Positions 17,649 through 26,129 of a stretch of 64,000 bases of DNA are shown piece after piece (position 1 is the stretch's first letter; each line of letters starts with the position of its first letter). The stretch is taken from positions 15,057 to 79,056 of the forward strand of contig CBDCBA010000021.1 in NCBI GenBank assembly GCA_965214125.1, in the 5' to 3' direction. The translations under genes were made by a program, and so were the position numbers. The stretch is from CBDCBA01 sp965214125 (GTDB lineage Bacteria > Planctomycetota > Phycisphaerae > Tepidisphaerales > Tepidisphaeraceae). The notes under the pieces were generated by a model that was given only the letters and a program-made list of their open reading frames with translations, did no database searches and was not told where the DNA came from.

Positions 17649-18305
17649 GTGGCCGATCGCTCGCCCGAGTCCGAATCCGACGACGCCTCGACCCGCGCCC
17701 GGCTGATCGAGGCGGCCGGACAGGTCTTTGCCGACGAGGGATTTCGCAACGCAACCGTCCGGGAAATCTGCCGCCGGGCCGGCGCGAACGTGGCGGCCGT
17801 CAACTACCACTTCGGCGGCAAGCAGGCGCTCTACAACGCCGCCCTGCGGCTGCACATGGACGAGGCGGCGCGCAAGTACCCGCTCGACGCCAGCCCCGAC
17901 GCCTCGCCCCGCGAGCGGCTGACGGTCTTCGTGACAAACCTGCTCCGCCGCATCATCGAGAAGGGCCCCGACACCTGGCACGGCCGCCTGATGATGCGTG
18001 AGATGGCCGAGCCGACCGAGTACACCGACGAACACGTCGAGCGTTTCGTCCGCCCAGCGCTGGCGACGCTGAACGCGATCGTGAGCGACTGGCTCGACGG
18101 CGGCGACGCCCCGCCCGAGTTGCGCCGGCGGCTGGTGCAAAGCGTGGTCGGGCAGGTGATGTTCTTCTACCACGGCCGGCAGGTGATGGCGCGGATTCAC
18201 CCCGACCTGCCGTGGGACGCCGCCGAGGCCGAGCGGGCGGCTGCGCACATCGTGGCCTTCAGCGCCGCCGGCATCGAGGCGGCCCGGCGCGGGCGGTTGT
18301 CGTGA
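17649..18305 (+). CDS. TetR-family regulator, CecR-like
   Basis: A 218-residue protein starting at GTG. The N-terminal helix-turn-helix is typical (ARLIEAAGQVFADEGFRNATVREICRRAGANVAAVNYHFGGK). The C-terminal domain (HGRLMMREMAEPTEYTDEHVERFVRP, VGQVMFFYHGRQVMARIHP) resembles the CecR/YbiH C-terminal family (DUF1956). Regulators of this group respond to small molecules and often control efflux genes. It is divergent from chrA and overlaps the next gene by four bases (GTGA), so it is co-transcribed with shikimate kinase. Confidence 0.9.
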   Translation: MADRSPESESDDASTRARLIEAAGQVFADEGFRNATVREICRRAGANVAAVNYHFGGKQALYNAALRLHMDEAARKYPLDASPDASPRERLTVFVTNLLRRIIEKGPDTWHGRLMMREMAEPTEYTDEHVERFVRPALATLNAIVSDWLDGGDAPPELRRRLVQSVVGQVMFFYHGRQVMARIHPDLPWDAAEAERAAAHIVAFSAAGIEAARRGRLS

Positions 18306-18841
18306 CGCCCGGTCTGATCCTGCTCGGCCCGCGCGGGTCGGGAAAGACCACCGTCGGCCGCATCGTCGCCGATCGCCTCGCCGTGCCGTTCGCCGACCTC
18401 GACGCGGACATCGTCAACCAGGCGGGGCGGTCGATTGCCGAGCTGTTCGCCGCGGAGGGCGAAGCGGGATTCCGGCCGCGAGAGACCGCCGCTCTCCGCG
18501 CGGCGCTGGCGAGACCCGGCGTACTCGCAACCGGCGGCGGCGTGGTCGTCACGCCGGAGAACCGCGACCTGTTGCGCGCAACAGGCTGTCGCCGCGTGCT
18601 CCTGATCGCCGACGCCTCGACGCTCTTCGCGCGGATCACCGCCGACGCCGCGACCGCCACCAACCGCCCCGCGTTGACCTCGCACGAGGGCATCGCGGAA
18701 GTCGAACACCTGCTCGCCACCCGCTCGCCGCTCTACGCCGCCGTCGCGACAGAAACGATTTCGGTGGACCACCTCGACGCGGCCTGTGTTGCCGCACGGT
18801 TGATCGCCCCGTCTCCCACGGCAGACGATCCTGGCGGCTGA
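18302..18841 (+). CDS. aroK: Shikimate kinase
   Basis: A 179-residue P-loop kinase starting at GTG within the end of the TetR gene. Walker A is GPRGSGKTT. The DLDADI segment, the GRSIAELFAAEGEAGFRPRE substrate-binding region and the ATGGGVVVTPENRDLL motif match AroK. It phosphorylates shikimate in aromatic amino acid synthesis. The arginine of the adenine-binding lid appears as NRPAL. No other aro gene is adjacent, and coupling to a TetR gene is unusual. Confidence 0.87.
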   Translation: MTPGLILLGPRGSGKTTVGRIVADRLAVPFADLDADIVNQAGRSIAELFAAEGEAGFRPRETAALRAALARPGVLATGGGVVVTPENRDLLRATGCRRVLLIADASTLFARITADAATATNRPALTSHEGIAEVEHLLATRSPLYAAVATETISVDHLDAACVAARLIAPSPTADDPGG

Positions 18842-18983
18842 CGTTCACCTTCATCGCCTCAAACCGCGTTGCCACGCAACGCGATATGGGCGCGAGCGAG
18901 AGTTCAGAGCAGCGTGCGCCGACTCGCACAGCGTCCGGGGTCAACGCAACTTGCGTCAGGGTTGCCCGCGAACCAAGTCGCTT

Positions 18984-19061
18984 CGGTTTTAGCCGCCCGC
19001 GGGAGCGGGCGCTTCGGGTCGACGGCGCAGAAGCGCCCGCTCCCGCGGGCGGCTAAAACCG
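18984..19061. repeat. Perfect 31-bp inverted repeat
   Basis: The left arm (18984-19014) starts cggttttagccgcccg. The right arm (19031-19061), ending ggcggctaaaaccg, is its exact reverse complement across a 16-nt loop. Arms also contain the sub-palindrome cccgcgggagcggg. It lies between convergent genes (aroK and RNase E/G). The outer ttagccg/cggctaa ends are shared with the repeat at 614-678. Confidence 0.87.
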
Positions 19062-19117
19062 GAGGGCATAGGAGCAAGCCGACGCAAGCTGCTCTCACCG
19101 CGGACGCGCTAGCGGCG

Positions 19118-21886
19118 CTACTCGGGGTCCGAGGCCTTCGGCCGCTTGGGGGCTTTCTTGCGACGCGTGGCCTTCTTCTTCGGGGCCGGCTCGGCGTCGC
19201 CCTCGGACGGTTCGGCGGATGCGGCCGCCTTCTTGGCAGACTTGCGCGGGGCACGCTTCGCCCGTTTGGCGGCCTTCTTGGGGGCCTTGGCCTTGGGTTC
19301 AGGTTCGGGCTCCGCCTCGGGCTCGGGGTCCGGCGGATCGGTGCGGACGGGCGCCGGCGCGACGGCGATGGGCCGGCTGCGCGTGACCTTGCCGCGGTTG
19401 CGGCGCCGCCGCGGAGCCTCCGTGACCGCCGGCTCCGGGTCCTCGCTCGGCTCGTCTTTGGTCTCCGGCTCGGCCTCGACCTCGGGCGTTTCCACGTCGT
19501 CGTCGGTGTCCACGTCGTCCGAGGTGAGGGTCGCGTCCTCGGGAACCTCCACCTCGTCGTCGGCGGTGTCGACCGCATCCTGCGTGTCGCTCACGGTCGG
19601 CACGGCCGTCGGCTTGGCGGTTTCGACGGCCAGCGGGCGCGACCGGACGCGACGGCCACGGTTGCGGCGCTTTCGCGCCGGCGCGGCCTCGGGATCGGGC
19701 CGGGGATCGACCCCGGCGTCTTCCACCGCCTCGGGCTCTTTAGCGGGTGCTTCGGCAGAGGAATCAACCTCGTCCGACTCCTCCCGGCGCCCGCCGCGCC
19801 GGCGACGGCCACCGCGACGGCGACGGCCACGCGGGGCCTCATCGTCCTCATCGCGTGACTCATTGGAGGCGGCTTCGTCATCGGCTTCGTCTTCGTCCGC
19901 GTGCAGCGTGGTGGCGTCGCCGTTGGTCGTCTCGGCGGACTCCTCCGGCTCGCCGCCGCGCCTGCGCCGGCGACGCCGCCGCCGGCGCTTGCCGCCCTCG
20001 CGGTCCTCTTCGTCCTCGTCCCCGGCATCGTCGCGTGCGTCGGCGGCGGGCGCATCGGCCTTGTCCGACGAACGGTCCTTCGGCTCGCGCAGGGCGTCGA
20101 GGATGTTTTGCAGCGGGTCCTTCTCCGCCTCCGCCCGATCGCTGGCGGCCTGCTGGGCGAGGTCCTCGACCTCCTCCAGCTTCAGGTCGCCCAGCGGCAG
20201 GAGTTCGTCCAGGTCGAGAAGGCCGTCGTCGTCGAGGCCGCCCGCATCCTCGGCCTCGTTCCTGGCGCCCTCGCCCGACCGCCGGCGACCGCCGCGCCGG
20301 CGCCGGCGGTTGTGACCCTGATCGACCTTTTCCTCCTCCTGGGGGAGCAGGCCGGGGATTTCCACGGTGCCGTCGCGGTCGTCGAAGAGTTGGAAAACCA
20401 GCCCGTCGGCCGCGAGCGAGTCGTCGGGCGCCAGCTCGATCCGCTTGCCGTGAAGGCGTTCGAGGTCGACCAGTGCCTGCCGCTTCGAGTTCAGCACGTG
20501 CAGCGCCGCCGTCGGGTAGAGGCGGACAGTCACGCCCCGCACGCGCTCGTCGGCAACGGCCACACGCAGGCGGCGCATGACGTCGAGGGCCATGCTCTCG
20601 GGCGTCTTGATAAAGCCCGTGCCGTTGCTCCACGGACAGGGCATATAGACGGCTTTCTTCAAGTCCGGCCGCATGCGCTGGCGGGTGATCTCGACGATGC
20701 CAAACTCGCTCATCTCCAGGTGCCGGCTCTTGGCGCGGTCGCGCTTGAAGTTCTCGGTGAGACGGTCGAACAGCGCTTGGCGGTGCCGGGCGTAGCGCAG
20801 GTCGATGAAGTCGCAGATGACCACGCCGCCCAGATCGCGCAGGCGAAGCTGCCGGCAGATTTCATCCGCGGCCTCGAGGTCCATGCGGAAGGCCGTCTCC
20901 TCGGCGTCGCCGTGCTCGCGAAACTTGCCGGTGTTCACGTCGATCGCGACCACGGCCTCAGTTGTGTCGATGACCAGGCTCCCGCCGTTGGCGATCGGCA
21001 CGTGGCGGCTGAACATCGTCTCGATCTCACGCTCGATGCCGCTGGCGTGAAAGAGCGGCACCGTTCCCTCGTAAAGCTGCACGTCGACCTTCGTGCGCGG
21101 CATCAGGAGCTTGAAGAACTGCTTGATGCGCAGGGCCGTCTCGACGTCATCGACGATCACGCGATCGACTTCGCTGTTCCAGACGTCGCGGACGGTGCGC
21201 GTGACAAGGTCGCCCTCGGCGTAGAGCAGGGCCGGCGGCTTGGAGCGTTTGCGTTGCTTGTCGATCTCCGACCAGACGCGCGACAGGTACTTGAAGTCGC
21301 GCTCGATCTCGGCCTTGGTCTTGCCCATGCCGGCGGTGCGGATGATGAAGCCTACGTCCTCCGGCGGCTCGAGCGTGTCGAGGATCTTGCGGAGGCGGCG
21401 GCGTTCCTTGTCGTCCTCGATGTTCTTGCTCACGCCCATCTGCCCCACGCCGGGCATGGCCACGAGCATGCGGCCGGGGATGCTGGGGTAGCTGGTGAGG
21501 GTCGGGCCCTTGGTGCCGATGCCCTCCTTGATGATCTGCACGACGATGTGGTCGCCGCGGCGGAGGCAGTCCTGGATGGGAGGTCGGTCGCGTCGGCCGA
21601 TCTTCTTGCCGACGCGCTCGTCCATCTTCTCCCAGCGTCCGCCCTTGGGGAAGTAGTCGGGGTGGAGGTCCTGGACGTGGAGGAATCCGTTGCGCCCGTA
21701 GCCAAAGTCGACGAAGGCGGCCTGGATGGAGCCCTCGACATTGGTGACTTTGCCGAGGTAGACGTTCCCGACGCTGGAGGCGGCCGAGTCGCGTTCGAGA
21801 TAAAGCTCTTCGAGGCGGCCGTCCTCGACGAGCGCCACGCGGACTTCCTCGCCGCGCGAGACGTTCACGAGTAGTTCTTTAGGCAT
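19118..21886 (-). CDS. rne: Ribonuclease E/G with long low-complexity C-terminal tail
   Basis: A 922-residue protein. Residues 1-520 form the RNase E/G catalytic part: an S1 domain (about 35-130, SVGNVYLGKVTNVEGSIQAA), a 5'-sensor region, and the DNase-I-like core with both metal-binding aspartates (Asp316 in VVAIDVNTG, Asp359 in VVICDFIDL). The zinc-link position reads CPWSNGTG, with only the first cysteine. Residues 520-922 alternate acidic and arginine/lysine-rich segments; RNRGRRVRSRPLAV and RRNRGKVTRSRPIAV are repeated. This resembles an RNA-binding/degradosome-scaffold tail. It is the last gene of the hpf-pts cluster and is preceded by a 38-bp inverted repeat. Confidence 0.92.
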   Translation of the reverse strand: MPKELLVNVSRGEEVRVALVEDGRLEELYLERDSAASSVGNVYLGKVTNVEGSIQAAFVDFGYGRNGFLHVQDLHPDYFPKGGRWEKMDERVGKKIGRRDRPPIQDCLRRGDHIVVQIIKEGIGTKGPTLTSYPSIPGRMLVAMPGVGQMGVSKNIEDDKERRRLRKILDTLEPPEDVGFIIRTAGMGKTKAEIERDFKYLSRVWSEIDKQRKRSKPPALLYAEGDLVTRTVRDVWNSEVDRVIVDDVETALRIKQFFKLLMPRTKVDVQLYEGTVPLFHASGIEREIETMFSRHVPIANGGSLVIDTTEAVVAIDVNTGKFREHGDAEETAFRMDLEAADEICRQLRLRDLGGVVICDFIDLRYARHRQALFDRLTENFKRDRAKSRHLEMSEFGIVEITRQRMRPDLKKAVYMPCPWSNGTGFIKTPESMALDVMRRLRVAVADERVRGVTVRLYPTAALHVLNSKRQALVDLERLHGKRIELAPDDSLAADGLVFQLFDDRDGTVEIPGLLPQEEEKVDQGHNRRRRRGGRRRSGEGARNEAEDAGGLDDDGLLDLDELLPLGDLKLEEVEDLAQQAASDRAEAEKDPLQNILDALREPKDRSSDKADAPAADARDDAGDEDEEDREGGKRRRRRRRRRRGGEPEESAETTNGDATTLHADEDEADDEAASNESRDEDDEAPRGRRRRGGRRRRGGRREESDEVDSSAEAPAKEPEAVEDAGVDPRPDPEAAPARKRRNRGRRVRSRPLAVETAKPTAVPTVSDTQDAVDTADDEVEVPEDATLTSDDVDTDDDVETPEVEAEPETKDEPSEDPEPAVTEAPRRRRNRGKVTRSRPIAVAPAPVRTDPPDPEPEAEPEPEPKAKAPKKAAKRAKRAPRKSAKKAAASAEPSEGDAEPAPKKKATRRKKAPKRPKASDPE

Positions 21887-21894
21887 TCATGGGT

Positions 21895-22042
21895 TGGGAG
21901 GTGGGAGCGGGGGAGGTGGGACGTGGGCAGAGGAGCGGAGGCGGCATCGGCGTGGCCCGCGAGGCTGATGTTCCGTTGGCCGATGATTCCCGCTGTGGCT
22001 CTGACTCTGCCCACGTCCCACGTCCCCCGCTCCCACCTCCCC
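21895..22042. repeat. 38-bp near-perfect inverted repeat between ptsI and RNase E/G
   Basis: The left arm (21895-21932) and right arm (22005-22042) are reverse complements at 36 of 38 positions, built of ggtggga/acgtggg units, around a 72-nt loop. It begins 8 bp upstream of the RNase E/G start codon (minus strand), so the ribosome-binding region of that gene falls inside or beside one arm. It may be an interspersed element, a terminator for ptsI, or a leader hairpin affecting RNase expression. Confidence 0.8.
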
Positions 22043-22045
22043 CTC

Positions 22046-23836
22046 TCAAATGTTCGTGTCAGGCAGGATCTTCTGTAATTCGTCCTGCAGGTAGTGGATG
22101 ACTTGGCGTTCGCTGTCGAAGCTCATCACGCGCCGCCGCACCTCGCGGGCGTGCTTGGCGGTGGTGCTGCGGATGACCTTCTTGACCTCCGGGACGTCCG
22201 GGCCGTTCATGCTGAACGTGGACAGCCCCAGGCCGAGCAGCAAAAGAGTATAGAGCGGCTCGCCGGCCATTTCGCCGCAGACGCTCACGCCGATGTCATT
22301 GCGGTTGGCGCTGCGGATCACGTCGCGGATCAAACTCAGCACCGCCGGGTGCGCCGGGTTGAACAGCCCCGCCACCCGCTCGTTGGTCCGGTCGACCGCC
22401 AGGGTGTACTGGATCAGGTCGTTCGTGCCGATCGAGAAGAAGTCGACCTCCTTGGCGAACAGGTTGCTCATCAACGCCGCCGACGGCACCTCGATCATCA
22501 TGCCGATCGGCACGCCCCGCCGAAACGGCACGTCCTCGTCCTCCAGCTCCTCCTCAACGTCCCGCAGCACCATCTTCGCTTGGCGCAGCTCCATGATCGT
22601 GGAAATCATCGGGAACATGATCCGCACATCGGCATTCCGCGACACCGCGCTGGCCCGCAGGATCGCGCGGAGCTGTCGCTTGAACATTGGTAAATCGTGC
22701 AGGCAAAGGCGAATCGAGCGGTCGCCCAAGAACGGGTTGGGCTCGCTCGGCCGGCCGTCGTGACGCTTGCGCTCGCCCCCCACGCCGACGGCGGCGGCGT
22801 CCATGCTGTACTTGTCGGCGCCCAAATCGAGCGTCCGCAGGATCAGCGGCTTGCCGTCCAGCCGCCGCACCGCGTCGGCGTAGGCGGCGAAGTGCTCCTC
22901 CTCGGTGGGCTCGTGGTCGCTGGCGAGGTAGAGGAACTCCGTGCGGTAGAGCCCGATGCCCGTCGCCCCGCGCGCCAGGGCGTCGTCGATCTCGGCGGGG
23001 AACTCGATGTTGGCCATCAGCGCGATTTGCACGCCGTCGGCCGTCTCGGCGGGAAGGTCGCGAATCTGCGCCAAATCCGCCTGCGCCTGCTGTTGGCGGG
23101 CGCCCTGGGCGCGGTACTCGTCGAGCTGCTGGGGCGACGGGTCGAGGATGACCAACCCCTGCGAGCCGTCGATGATCACCGTGTCGCCGCCGGCGATGGA
23201 GCGTGTGGCGTCGCTCAGGCCGACCACCGCCGGGATGCCCATCGCCCGCGCGACGATGGCCGTGTGACTCGTGCGCCCGCCGACATCCGTCGCGAAGCCG
23301 CGCACGTGCCCGCGGTCGAGGGCAGCCGTCTGGCTGGGGAGCAGGTCACGGGCGATCAGGATCACGTCGCTCGTCAGCCGAGACAGCGATTCCTGCCGTT
23401 CGCCGATGAGCAGGCGCAGCACGCGCTTTTCCACGTCGTACACGTCGCTGACGCGCTCGCTCAGGTACGGGTCGGGCATCTCCTCGAACTGCCGCGCCAG
23501 CCCGCGCATCGTCCGGCCGACGGCGTACTCGGCCGAGACGCTGTCGGTTTCGATGGCCGTCTCGACCTGCTTGAGCAGCTTCGCGTCGCCGAGCAGGGCG
23601 CGGTGGAACTGGAAGATCCCGGCGATCTGCTGGCCGTGATCGTCGCTGAGCTGGGCGATCACGCCCTCCAAATCGGCCCTGGCCCGATCGACGGCGGCGT
23701 GGAGGCGCTCGATCTCGTGGGGAACCGTCTCGGGCTCGACCTTACGCTGGGCGATGACAACGTCCTCGGCGTCGAGCACATAGGCCGTGCTGATCGACAC
23801 GCCGGGGGAAACGCCAATGCCTTTGAGAATCTCCAT
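22046..23836 (-). CDS. ptsI: PTS enzyme I (phosphoenolpyruvate-protein phosphotransferase)
   Basis: A 596-residue protein from ATG 23836 (MEILKGIGVSPG). The phosphohistidine domain carries the active His191 in GGRTSHTAIVARAMGIPAVV. The PEP-binding barrel has GIGLYRTEFLYL, FPMISTIMEL, FFSIGTNDLIQYTLAVDR and the C-terminal VCGEMAGEP, including the catalytic cysteine. Enzyme I takes phosphate from PEP and passes it to HPr, encoded just upstream in the same operon. Confidence 0.95.
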   Translation of the reverse strand: MEILKGIGVSPGVSISTAYVLDAEDVVIAQRKVEPETVPHEIERLHAAVDRARADLEGVIAQLSDDHGQQIAGIFQFHRALLGDAKLLKQVETAIETDSVSAEYAVGRTMRGLARQFEEMPDPYLSERVSDVYDVEKRVLRLLIGERQESLSRLTSDVILIARDLLPSQTAALDRGHVRGFATDVGGRTSHTAIVARAMGIPAVVGLSDATRSIAGGDTVIIDGSQGLVILDPSPQQLDEYRAQGARQQQAQADLAQIRDLPAETADGVQIALMANIEFPAEIDDALARGATGIGLYRTEFLYLASDHEPTEEEHFAAYADAVRRLDGKPLILRTLDLGADKYSMDAAAVGVGGERKRHDGRPSEPNPFLGDRSIRLCLHDLPMFKRQLRAILRASAVSRNADVRIMFPMISTIMELRQAKMVLRDVEEELEDEDVPFRRGVPIGMMIEVPSAALMSNLFAKEVDFFSIGTNDLIQYTLAVDRTNERVAGLFNPAHPAVLSLIRDVIRSANRNDIGVSVCGEMAGEPLYTLLLLGLGLSTFSMNGPDVPEVKKVIRSTTAKHAREVRRRVMSFDSERQVIHYLQDELQKILPDTNI

Positions 23837-23942
23837 AAGGGGGCCGGGTCGTGCCAGACGGCACCCCACCTTATCGACTCCGGCGCACCGTGCCCAACGC
23901 GGCCGAAACTGTCGCGGGAAGGAGGGAGGGGGTGGAGGGTGG

Positions 23943-24230
23943 CTACTCGTCGAACTGGCGCTCGAAGAGGTCGGCCAGCGCCGCGATGGCCGCCTCGGCA
24001 TCGTCACCTTCGGCGGCGAGCGTCAGGCTCGTTCCCTGCACCGCCGCCAGCGTGATGACCTGCATCACGCTCTTGGCGTCGACGACGGTCGGCTCGCGCT
24101 CGTCCTCGCCGGGCGGCTTGGTGATGGTGATATCGCACGTGAAGCCGTTGGCGGCGTCGACGAGCTGCATCGCCGGCCGCGCGTGCAGACCGTTGGGGCT
24201 GTCGACGGTCACGGTTTGCTCGATGGGCAC
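23943..24230 (-). CDS. ptsH: HPr-type phosphocarrier protein
   Basis: A 95-residue protein from GTG 24230, preceded by a strong ribosome-binding site (ggaggtg). The phosphorylatable His16 is in SPNGLHARPAMQLVD. The regulatory serine region reads VVDAKSVMQVITLAAVQG. A short insertion (PPGEDEREPT) lies between them. It relays phosphate from enzyme I to EIIA. No sugar-specific EIIB/EIIC is nearby, which suggests a regulatory rather than transport PTS. Confidence 0.93.
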   Translation of the reverse strand: MPIEQTVTVDSPNGLHARPAMQLVDAANGFTCDITITKPPGEDEREPTVVDAKSVMQVITLAAVQGTSLTLAAEGDDAEAAIAALADLFERQFDE

Positions 24231-24256
24231 GGGGGCACCTCCAGACCTGGAATCGT

Positions 24257-24730
24257 TCACGAATTGCCCACGCGTGCCAGGAGCGCCGTCACCTCGGCGC
24301 GGCTGGTCGCCCGCCGCAGCCCGCCGCGAAAGCCGTCGTCGTGCAGGGCCTTGAAGACCGTTTGCATCGCGTCGAGGTGCGGCTGGCTCTGGTTCGACGG
24401 GCTGAGCAGCAAGACGACGCTGTAGACCGGCCGGCCGTCGACGCTGTCGAAGTCGATCCCGGCGCGGCTCACGCCGACCGCGCCGGCCATGGCCGGCACG
24501 GCCGCGTGCTTCGCGTGCGGCACAGCCACGCCCTTGCCGAAGCCGGTCGTCCCCTGCCGCTCGCGGTCGAGAATCGCCTTGACCACCGGCTCCTCCGCCT
24601 CGGCGGGCAGCCGCCGGGCGGCGACGAGCACCCGCACCAGCGCGGCAATCGCGTCCCGCTTCGTCGCGGCGTCCAGGTCGACCCGGATGGCCTCGTCGCA
24701 GATCAAGTCGTTCAGCTTCGACACGAACAC
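24257..24730 (-). CDS. ptsN: PTS EIIA (fructose/nitrogen type, PtsN-like)
   Basis: A 157-residue EIIA-2 domain with the phosphorylated His72 in GVAVPHAKH and the surrounding ERQGTTGFGKG and LLLSPSNQSQPHLDAM segments. In proteobacteria the equivalent PtsN is part of the nitrogen PTS that regulates potassium and stress responses rather than moving sugars. Position between hpf and ptsH mirrors the known hpf-ptsN link. Confidence 0.9.
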   Translation of the reverse strand: MFVSKLNDLICDEAIRVDLDAATKRDAIAALVRVLVAARRLPAEAEEPVVKAILDRERQGTTGFGKGVAVPHAKHAAVPAMAGAVGVSRAGIDFDSVDGRPVYSVVLLLSPSNQSQPHLDAMQTVFKALHDDGFRGGLRRATSRAEVTALLARVGNS

Positions 24731-24772
24731 GTCCTCGCGCGGGGGCTTGATCCGGCTGCTTGATCGCGGCCC

Positions 24773-25117
24773 TCAAATCGCCGTGTGGCGGATGCTCGAC
24801 GTCTCGGCACCGGCGCCGGGGTGCTTGCGATTGCGGTGCTTGGCCTTGTGCTCGGTGAGCTGGCGCTCGAGCTTGTGGAAGCACTCGTCGACGCAATGCT
24901 CGATCACGGGGCAGCGGCTGTTGGCGACGAACATGTTCTTGTGCTCGGCGTCCACGATCATCTCGACGTGGTAATGCCCCTTTTCCGCCGACTCGACGAC
25001 CACCTCGATTTCCTGGATCAAATCATAATACTTCACGAGTCGATTGGCCTTCTCCTCGGCGTAGGTCTTGACCTCGGGGGAGAGTTCCAGGTGGCGGGCG
25101 GTGATCAGGACGTGCAT
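24773..25117 (-). CDS. hpf: Ribosome hibernation promoting factor (short HPF/YfiA type)
   Basis: A 114-residue protein matching the HPF/YfiA N-terminal domain: MHVLITARHLELSPEVKTYAEEKANRLVKY, IEVVVESAEKGHYHVEMIV and ARSCP-type helix 2 (CVDECFHKLERQLTEHK). It binds the 30S subunit and promotes dormant ribosome forms. The tail is short and lacks the long-HPF dimerisation domain. It heads the operon hpf-ptsN-ptsH-ptsI-RNase E/G. Confidence 0.92.
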   Translation of the reverse strand: MHVLITARHLELSPEVKTYAEEKANRLVKYYDLIQEIEVVVESAEKGHYHVEMIVDAEHKNMFVANSRCPVIEHCVDECFHKLERQLTEHKAKHRNRKHPGAGAETSSIRHTAI

Positions 25118-25178
25118 GTGGGCCTGCTCCTGCGTGGGGGGAAGGGAACTTGAGCCGGCGACGCCAGACTCGGGCCGG

Positions 25179-26084
25179 CTACTCCGCCGGCGACCTCGAG
25201 AGGGCGGCCGGCACCGGCGGCGATTGTAGAGCCACCGACGCCGCGGGCGCGTCCGGCCGGTTCGGGGCTGGCCCCTCGGCCATCTCCCGCTTCGCGGCGT
25301 CCGGTTTGGCCTGGGCCTGGGGCCGCATCGACTTGGGCAGGATCACCCCGCCGCTCACGAGCAGCCGCATCGCCTCCTCGACGCTCAGCGGCAGCTCCAC
25401 CACCTCCTCGCGCGGGGCGAGCATCACGTACCCGCTGACGGCCGTCGGGCTGCTGGGAACGAAGACCGTGACCATCTCCTTGCGCGTCGCCTGGTTCAGC
25501 GCCGGCAGGCCTGGGCCCGTCACGAGGGCCACGCTCCAGATGCCGTTGTCGTGCGCCTGCACCGCCACGACGCGGCTGCCCTCGAACTGCTGATCCTTGT
25601 CGGCGAGCAGAAAGTCCGTCACCTGCTTCACCGCCGGATAGACCGCGCGCACGACCGGGACACGCATGACCAACGCCTCGGCCGCCCGGTAGAGCGCGCG
25701 CCCGAGGAAGTTGCCCACGAGCAGGCCGACCAGGTAGATCAGCAGGAGCGCCAGCAGCACGCCCAGCGGCTGCGTCCACCACTTGTCGTTGAGCTCGCGG
25801 CCGATGTAGCCCGTCGAGACCGGGTCGAGGTCGAACCAGCCCTGCTGGATGGCCAGCACCCAGGCCCGACCGATCGCGTAGATAATCCACTTGCCCAGCG
25901 AGTTCCACAGAAAGTCGAAGACCCACCAAATCACACCGATGGTGATAATCGTCGGCAGGAGCGTGCCGAGCCCGCGCACGAAGAAACGCGCAAAGTCTTC
26001 GGCGAACGTCCGGCGCGGGCGCTTGTCGCGCCGGGTCGGGTCGATCGGTGCGGGGGTGGGGGTGGGGGTTGAGGCGTCTGTCAC
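25179..26084 (-). CDS. DUF502 family membrane protein
   Basis: A 301-residue protein with a proline/threonine-rich N terminus. Two membrane segments (GTLLPTIITIGVIWWVFDFLW and QPLGVLLALLLIYLVGLLVGNFLG) precede the DUF502 core (VVRAVYPAVKQVTDFLLADKDQQFEGSRVVAVQ, TVFVPSSPTAVSGYVMLAPREEV). A disordered Pro/Ala tail follows. The family is widespread and of unknown role. It lies upstream of hpf on the same strand with a 61-bp gap. Confidence 0.9.
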   Translation of the reverse strand: MTDASTPTPTPAPIDPTRRDKRPRRTFAEDFARFFVRGLGTLLPTIITIGVIWWVFDFLWNSLGKWIIYAIGRAWVLAIQQGWFDLDPVSTGYIGRELNDKWWTQPLGVLLALLLIYLVGLLVGNFLGRALYRAAEALVMRVPVVRAVYPAVKQVTDFLLADKDQQFEGSRVVAVQAHDNGIWSVALVTGPGLPALNQATRKEMVTVFVPSSPTAVSGYVMLAPREEVVELPLSVEEAMRLLVSGGVILPKSMRPQAQAKPDAAKREMAEGPAPNRPDAPAASVALQSPPVPAALSRSPAE

Positions 26085-26129
26085 AAAGAGCTCCGCGGCC
26101 GGGCGATCGTAAGCGATCTGGCGGCAACG

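Noticed and set aside
19901..21874. A long plus-strand frame opposite the RNase E/G gene
   Set aside because: It is the shadow of a GC-rich coding strand, with no recognisable domain; the minus-strand frame has clear RNase motifs.
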